64,000 nucleotides of DNA, taken from NCBI GenBank assembly GCA_013286385.1, contig JABDFU010000003.1, forward strand, positions 31,321-95,320. The letters run 5' to 3'. Shown here piece after piece: positions 58,803-64,000 of the stretch. Under the pieces are notes generated by a model. That model ran no database searches, was not told the origin of the DNA, and saw only the letters and a list, made by a program, of their open reading frames with translations. Every line of letters begins with the position of its first letter. Position 1 is the first letter of the stretch. This DNA is from Bacteroidota bacterium. Lineage in GTDB: Bacteria; Bacteroidota; Bacteroidia; JABDFU01. The translations under genes were made by a program, and so were the position numbers.

Positions 58803-59759
58803 ATGGATTTTAAAGACTATTATAAATTACTAGGACTCGAAAAAGGCGCCACCGCAGAAGAAATTAAAAAGGCTTACCGCAAGCTGGCAATAAAATACCA
58901 TCCTGACAAAAATCCCGGTAATAAGGCAGCAGAAGAAAAATTCAAGGAAATAAACGAGGCCAACGATGTACTAAGCGATCCGGAGAAAAAAAAGAAATAC
59001 GATGAACTCGGTTCAGACTGGCAGCGATATCAGCAACAGGGTGGAAGCAATCAGGGTTTCGACTGGTCGCAGTACCAAAATCAAAGCGGGCAGCGATACC
59101 GCCAGGGTTCGGCATCAGAACAGTTCGGAAATGAAGGGCAATTCGGAGATGAAGGACAGTTTTCAGACTTTTTCGAATCCCTATTCGGAGGTAATTTCGG
59201 CGGAGGTTTCAGAGGTTCACGTGCCAAAGCCGGTTCCTCTAAAGGACAGGATTTTCAGGCCGATTTAGAGCTGTCACTGGAAGAAGCCTATGGCGGTACC
59301 ACCCGTCAGCTGGACACGGGTTCTGAAAAACTCGAAATAAAAATTAAACCCGGAGTCCGGGAAGGTCAGGTTTTGCGTCTTAAAGAAAAAGGCGGAAAAC
59401 CACGCGGAACCGGCAAGCGTGGAGATGTTTTCATAACTGTACACATCCCTGTTCATCCGCTGTTCGACCGCACCGAGGATGATCTGCACTGCAGCGTTCC
59501 GGTTGAATTATACACCTGTCTGCTCGGCGGAAAAGCGCTGGTCAGAACGCTTAAGGGCACCATACGTATTGATATTCCCAAGGGCAGCGAGAACGGAAAA
59601 TCCATACGACTCAAGGGAATGGGTATGCCCAGGTTCGGAAAAGAAAAGGAGTTCGGGGACCTCTACGGAAAAATAAAAGTGGTGCTTCCTAAAGACCTTA
59701 ACCCGAAAGAAATTGAATTATTCACTGAATTGCAAAAAATTAAAAATCAAAAATCATGA
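58803..59759 (+). CDS. DnaJ/CbpA-type co-chaperone
   Basis: [55 protein letters not shown]-terminal DnaJ domain. Confidence 0.9.
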   Translation: MDFKDYYKLLGLEKGATAEEIKKAYRKLAIKYHPDKNPGNKAAEEKFKEINEANDVLSDPEKKKKYDELGSDWQRYQQQGGSNQGFDWSQYQNQSGQRYRQGSASEQFGNEGQFGDEGQFSDFFESLFGGNFGGGFRGSRAKAGSSKGQDFQADLELSLEEAYGGTTRQLDTGSEKLEIKIKPGVREGQVLRLKEKGGKPRGTGKRGDVFITVHIPVHPLFDRTEDDLHCSVPVELYTCLLGGKALVRTLKGTIRIDIPKGSENGKSIRLKGMGMPRFGKEKEFGDLYGKIKVVLPKDLNPKEIELFTELQKIKNQKS

Positions 59760-60025
59760 TCAAGCGACTGCTCTGCTCAACACCTGTCCTGACAGCACTT
59801 CTGTTTTCAGCAATTCTTTTGACAACAGTATTTTCCTCCTGCAAGGATCCGGTTCCAACCTCTAAGGAAGGTTCCAACCCTAACCAATGCACACACTATG
59901 CCTGTCCCCAGCACCCCGATCATACAAGCACCGTTCCTGCCAAGTGTCCGGAGTGTAACAGGGAAATGCTGCCGGTGGCCGGAACGGGAACAACTGCGAA
60001 GGGGGATTCGGCGAAGCCCTTTTAA
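59756..60025 (+). CDS. Lipoprotein with heavy-metal-binding-domain motif
   Basis: [34 protein letters not shown] overlap with the DnaJ gene. Confidence 0.65.
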   Translation: MIKRLLCSTPVLTALLFSAILLTTVFSSCKDPVPTSKEGSNPNQCTHYACPQHPDHTSTVPAKCPECNREMLPVAGTGTTAKGDSAKPF

Positions 60026-60249
60026 AATCTTTGCCTGACCGTCAGTAGGAAAGGAGTTTAATCAGAAACGGGGGGCATCCAAAAAACAACCAACCGGCAC
60101 AAATTCTATGCCACAGATGCTGCATAGGTCTGGTCGTTAAGTCCTCCCCCCTTTTCGGAAAATCACAGCCGGCCAACTGCAACCTTAGACAAAGACCATT
60201 TGGTAATTACAAAACCCTGATGCTTTGGCAATGTTGGAGACCTGTTATA

Positions 60250-60261
60250 TGACATTCATCA
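60250..60261. promoter_or_regulatory. FNR/CRP-like site with one mismatch (TGACATTCATCA)
   Basis: TGAC-N4-ATCA about 110 bp upstream of 60366. Confidence 0.3.
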
Positions 60262-60365
60262 CTGACCTTGCTGCTATCAGTCAGGAATTACCAGATTAAT
60301 TAGCGCTATATTTGAATCAGGGAAAACGTATAGTTAACCCCTGGGAAGACTAAAACCAAGCCTGA

Positions 60366-60770
60366 ATGAAACTTACAGAACTAATCTCTGCAGTAATTGA
60401 AAAGAGCAAAGACAAACTAAAAGAAAGTAAAAATTTAATTGCTATGGCACTACTCGCATTTTTTGAAGAATTGACAGGGGATTTCAAAACAGCCCTGCAT
60501 AAATTAAGTACCGGTGAACTTAAAGTAGAAGTTGAACACAAAGGATTCGACGGTATCGTCCGGAGTCTTCAGAAGATAGCGCGACTGATTATTCTGGCTA
60601 TTTTACTTTCGGCACTTTTACTTTCCTCTGCGTTGCTGTTGCTGGCAGGTCTCCCTCCAAAATGGGAGAACTTCTCAGTCTGGGGCCTGGGCGGTTTACT
60701 GATCTCACTTTGGGTGGCCTTCCGCCTTTATACCGAATGGATCAAAGAGGATAACCATAGAGAGCGTTGA
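60366..60770 (+). CDS. Stand-alone protein resembling the C-terminal membrane tail of UbiB/AarF kinases
   Basis: LSTGELKVEVEHKGFDGIVRSLQKIARLIILAILLSALLLSSALLLLAGLPP pattern without any kinase domain. Confidence 0.55.
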   Translation: MKLTELISAVIEKSKDKLKESKNLIAMALLAFFEELTGDFKTALHKLSTGELKVEVEHKGFDGIVRSLQKIARLIILAILLSALLLSSALLLLAGLPPKWENFSVWGLGGLLISLWVAFRLYTEWIKEDNHRER

Positions 60771-60821
60771 AACCGAAACCCCGATCGCCTGTCATTTGGA
60801 TTGAACGTATTAATTGAACCT

Positions 60822-61141
60822 TTAACCTGCGTTTGGCCCATCTGCCAGGCCCTGACCCAGGCCCTCGGCGAGTGCTTCGACAATATCCTCCAGAATATTC
60901 ACCAGAAGCCCGATCGGATCCACACGTCTCTGTATTTTGCTGTCCTGTCCCTTTCGAATTTCTTTACATGACCTGAATGCTTCAACACAGGACCCTTGTA
61001 ATAATTAGTGTGCGTGAAACCGGCACGACTCACCGAACCATCCGGTTTACCCGAAATGCTTTCCTCCGAAATGGTTTCATCGCTTACAGTTGTGATTTCA
61101 TATTCGCTTTTTTGGTTCTTACACGATTTACTGTGCCCCAA
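60822..61141 (-). pseudogene. Frameshifted small gene
   Basis: ORF MGHSKSCKNQ...HVKKFER continues plausibly in another frame as DSKIQRRVDPIGLLVNILEDIVEALAEGLGQGLADGPNAG*. Confidence 0.4.
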
Positions 61142-61382
61142 ATCAGTAAAATATCCGCGACGATAATGTCTTTTTTCAATGTTCAGTACAATTTAGAAAA
61201 GCGTGTTTATAGGCAGAAAAATGAGGAATAGGACTATCGCCAACGTCCTGTTTATTAAACTCATATGAGTTTTTCTGAAAGGATTACAAAAGACAATTTG
61301 CAACAATGATGCCAGGATCTGCATCTTTACTATCCCGGTATTAAAATACCACTAGGCGAACCTGAGCTCAGCAATTTAAGCA

Positions 61383-61414
61383 TAAAAAAAGTCCCGGTCG
61401 TAAAACCAGGACTT
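61383..61414 (-). terminator. Intrinsic terminator after the 61435..62283 gene
   Basis: Minus strand AAGTCCTGGT-TTTACG-ACCGGGACTT followed by T-run; 10-bp stem with one G-T wobble. Confidence 0.75.
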
Positions 61415-61434
61415 GAGAAAAAATAAAAACGCTT

Positions 61435-62283
61435 TTAGAATTTTATAGCGAGTCCTGCCTGGATATAAGCAACTCCGTAGCCAACTTCGCCATAAACTCC
61501 GATGTTCGGTGTAAAGTAGTAACGCAATCCGATAGAGCCCTCGTAACTAACCGGCAGAAAATTGGGTGTTACAAAAGCACTGCCGGCGTCATTGGGATCG
61601 TTGTCGGAATAGGAAAACTTAAGACTGTTGTAACCGACTCCGATACCTGCATATACGTCAAGTTTGTCGGTGTTTACGAAATGATAGTTAGCCCTTACCA
61701 TAACAGACAACCAGGTCAATTTTTCGGTTCCCTGATACGTTTCAGGATTACCTGTATTTGGGTTGATATCCTGTATCGGCCAGCTTACCGATCCTGAAGA
61801 ATAGGTAAAGGTTCCTCCTATTCCGATTTTTTCGGTAACACCGTATTCGTACTTAAGACAGAGAGGGCCGAAGGAGGAAAACGAAGCTCCCGACTCGCTT
61901 GCATAAGCACCGAGAAAGCCGTTAATAACATTGTAGCCATACCCAATGGAAACTATTGATTGCCCCACACCGTAAGCTCCTCCGCCTCTTGAATGGCCCT
62001 TCAGCATAAACTTTTCTTTCAGCGGTTGTTGAATCTCTTTGGGGGATTCGGGAGCGTTTACAAAAGCCTGTTTTACTTGCTGAATTGTAACAAGACCTGT
62101 TGCTGTTACCGGAATAGTAACAAGACCTGTTGCTGTTACCGGAATAGTAACAAGATCAGCCTTTTCTTGTACCAATGTTACATGACCATTGTTTGTTTCC
62201 AATACTGTTACAGGATCAGTACCGGCATAGGCGCCACCAAAGGCAATTGCCATAACCGAAAATGCAAGTAGACTTCTTTTCAT
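61435..62283 (-). CDS. Outer-membrane beta-barrel protein
   Basis: Signal peptide; ANYHFVNTDKLDVYAGIGVGYN...GLRYYFTPNIGVYGEVGYGVAYIQAGLAIKF. Confidence 0.75.
   Translation of the reverse strand: MKRSLLAFSVMAIAFGGAYAGTDPVTVLETNNGHVTLVQEKADLVTIPVTATGLVTIPVTATGLVTIQQVKQAFVNAPESPKEIQQPLKEKFMLKGHSRGGGAYGVGQSIVSIGYGYNVINGFLGAYASESGASFSSFGPLCLKYEYGVTEKIGIGGTFTYSSGSVSWPIQDINPNTGNPETYQGTEKLTWLSVMVRANYHFVNTDKLDVYAGIGVGYNSLKFSYSDNDPNDAGSAFVTPNFLPVSYEGSIGLRYYFTPNIGVYGEVGYGVAYIQAGLAIKF
62087..62155 (-). repeat. 30-bp exact tandem repeat, about 2.3 copies, encoding (TIPVTATGLV)n
   Basis: GTAACAAGACCTGTTGCTGTTACCGGAATA at 62087-62116 and 62117-62146, then partial GTAACAAGA. Confidence 0.9.
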
Positions 62284-62427
62284 AAAGTAGTTTTTAAGTT
62301 AGTTAATACTTATTTACGCGGCAATATAGTGATTATTTGTAGTTCTAATAGAACTATTTTATTTTCTCCGTTGAGGCTGTTATGCGAATTATATATAACG
62401 ACCTCACAAAAACCATCAGCCTGAAAC

Positions 62428-62838
62428 TCAGTTAAGAATTACAGCTTTTATATAGGGCGCTGAAGATGGAGCAGAACTAAAATTATCACCATAAAGAGTA
62501 ATCGACCCCTCAGTATAGCTATAGCGGTAACCACTGCCCCCTGCAACTACGTCGGGCCAGGCATACCAGTTTCCGGTGGGAGTTGCTTTCGAAAACACTT
62601 CTATTGTTCCGGCATTAACAATTTGTTGAGTAATGTTGGAATTGAAATAAGTGTACATCCATTGATTACCTCCATTATTGATCCAGGATCCGGTGGATAC
62701 CGTAAAACTGTCAACCAAGGCAACAATCGATTGACCGTTTGCCCCATTGGCACCCGCAGGGCCGGCAGCACCTGTTTTAGTACAACCAAAAAAACTTACC
62801 GTAACAAGGATTCCGCAGAAATAAGAAATTATTTTCAT
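62428..62838 (-). CDS. Small lipoprotein with short collagen-like Gly-X-Y segment
   Basis: Lipobox FFGC, GAAGPAGANGANGQS. Confidence 0.6.
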   Translation of the reverse strand: MKIISYFCGILVTVSFFGCTKTGAAGPAGANGANGQSIVALVDSFTVSTGSWINNGGNQWMYTYFNSNITQQIVNAGTIEVFSKATPTGNWYAWPDVVAGGSGYRYSYTEGSITLYGDNFSSAPSSAPYIKAVILN

Positions 62839-63009
62839 TTGTTTTATTTTTAAAGTTCGCCCAAAAGTAAGAATAATTTAAACGACATAAATCAGGCAAC
62901 GATTGAACTGTGGTTCTAAATGAGTGAATTGACGAGTCGGGTGAGTGCGTAGATTTCCATTACAGGACCAAATGTGTATTTTTGCAATCCGGTTCTGAAC
63001 AAATCGACC

Positions 63010-64000
63010 GTGACGGTGAACGTACAGAATCTATTTGTTTTATTAATTGCAGGGATTCTTCAACCTTGCCTTTTCTTTGCACAATCAGATAACTTTAAAA
63101 ATTTCAGCACGCAGGATGGTCTTCCCAGTTCAGAGGTTTATCATGTGATGCAGGATTCAAAAGGGTACCTGTGGTTTACTACTGATCGCGGGGTAAGCCG
63201 TTACGATGGGTACGAATTCAAAACATTTACGACCTCTGAAGGGCTGGCCGATAACACCATATTCGAATCCAAAGAAGACTACAGAGGAAGAATTTGGTTC
63301 AGGTCATTTTCCGGACGTCTGAGTTATTACTATAACGACTCCGTTTATTGCTTAAACAAAAAAGTAAATGATTCCATTGTACAACTCCTGAAAGGAAACA
63401 TCCTGATGTCCTTTTGCATTGATAGCAGTGATCAGCTTTTCGCATCTGCTTACAACACGGAAGGTATTATTCGGATAGATCTGACCCATGAACAAAAGAT
63501 TTATTTTTTACGGTTGCCCGCTGTCGGTATATACATAGCAAAACTAACTACCAATCAGACCCTGATTGGTAGTTCGTCAATGTCAACTTCCATACTAAAA
63601 AAAGACAGTACCGAACTCTTTTCATTTGTTCTGGATCAAAAAAAAGCATCTTTTCAAAAAAAACGTTCCCTGAAGTGGTTGTCAGCCAAAGTCCCCTATT
63701 ATTTGGTAGCCAATAGCAAGGTTTTGAATCTGGAGAATGGCTCTTTAGCGCTAAGCATAAATTCAGATTTTCTGATGTTAAATGCCGGTGGGATAACAAA
63801 CAATTACAATTTAAATACGGGCCTGTACTATATCCATCCTGATAAAGAAAAAAAAATCTGGATGCTGCCAATCAAAGAAGCGCCTGTCTGTTACTTCAAA
63901 GGTCAGATTGAGCACGAACCCGTCCTGGAGAAGTTGAAAGGGAAATCGCTGAGCTCCATGACTATTGACGCGGAAGGCGGATTTTGGTTTACCAGTCTGA
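63010..64000 (+). CDS. N-terminal part of a beta-propeller (Reg_prop) signalling protein, probably a sensor kinase; runs off the window
   Basis: Open frame from GTG 63010; FSTQDGLPSSEVYHVMQDSKGYLWFTTDRGVSRYDGYEFKTFTTSEGLADNTIFESKEDYRGRIWF. Confidence 0.7.
   Translation, partial: MTVNVQNLFVLLIAGILQPCLFFAQSDNFKNFSTQDGLPSSEVYHVMQDSKGYLWFTTDRGVSRYDGYEFKTFTTSEGLADNTIFESKEDYRGRIWFRSFSGRLSYYYNDSVYCLNKKVNDSIVQLLKGNILMSFCIDSSDQLFASAYNTEGIIRIDLTHEQKIYFLRLPAVGIYIAKLTTNQTLIGSSSMSTSILKKDSTELFSFVLDQKKASFQKKRSLKWLSAKVPYYLVANSKVLNLENGSLALSINSDFLMLNAGGITNNYNLNTGLYYIHPDKEKKIWMLPIKEAPVCYFKGQIEHEPVLEKLKGKSLSSMTIDAEGGFWFTSL

Overview
This 64 kb window is chromosomal DNA from a member of the Bacteroidota. Supporting evidence: type IX secretion (T9SS) type A and type B C-termini, SprB-like repeats, TonB receptors, PorT-like barrels and TAnnTTTG-type promoter elements. 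The best-defined block is a minus-strand nuoA-B-C-D-H-I-J-K-L-M-N operon (about 11.6-21.6 kb) with no nuoE, nuoF or nuoG, followed by a small Ala/Pro-rich ORF. Around it lie a YceI/DUF5777/cytochrome c group, proline dehydrogenase, phenylalanine 4-hydroxylase and a large T9SS type B protein. From about 22 to 37 kb and 47 to 61 kb is an accessory, stress-flavoured region: three universal stress proteins, a phasin-like protein, two paralogous coiled-coil lipoproteins, low-complexity Tyr-rich proteins, an orphan UbiB-tail-like protein, small ORFs and several decayed genes. Several intergenic regions there carry FNR-type TGAT-N4-ATCA palindromes, which I propose mark an undescribed low-oxygen/stress regulon; this is my main candidate system. 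Other items of note are a TetR-controlled LolA-like/ABC/beta-barrel operon with a perfect 22-bp-stem hairpin upstream, a Fur-box-like palindrome before a TonB receptor, a dienelactone-hydrolase-like ORF that lacks the nucleophile motif, an alpha-oxoamine synthase fused to a GNAT-like domain, and a short interspersed GCGAWTAGCGAA repeat. No rRNA, tRNA, CRISPR array or transposase was recognised. All family calls are from reading the sequence and recall; no searches were run.
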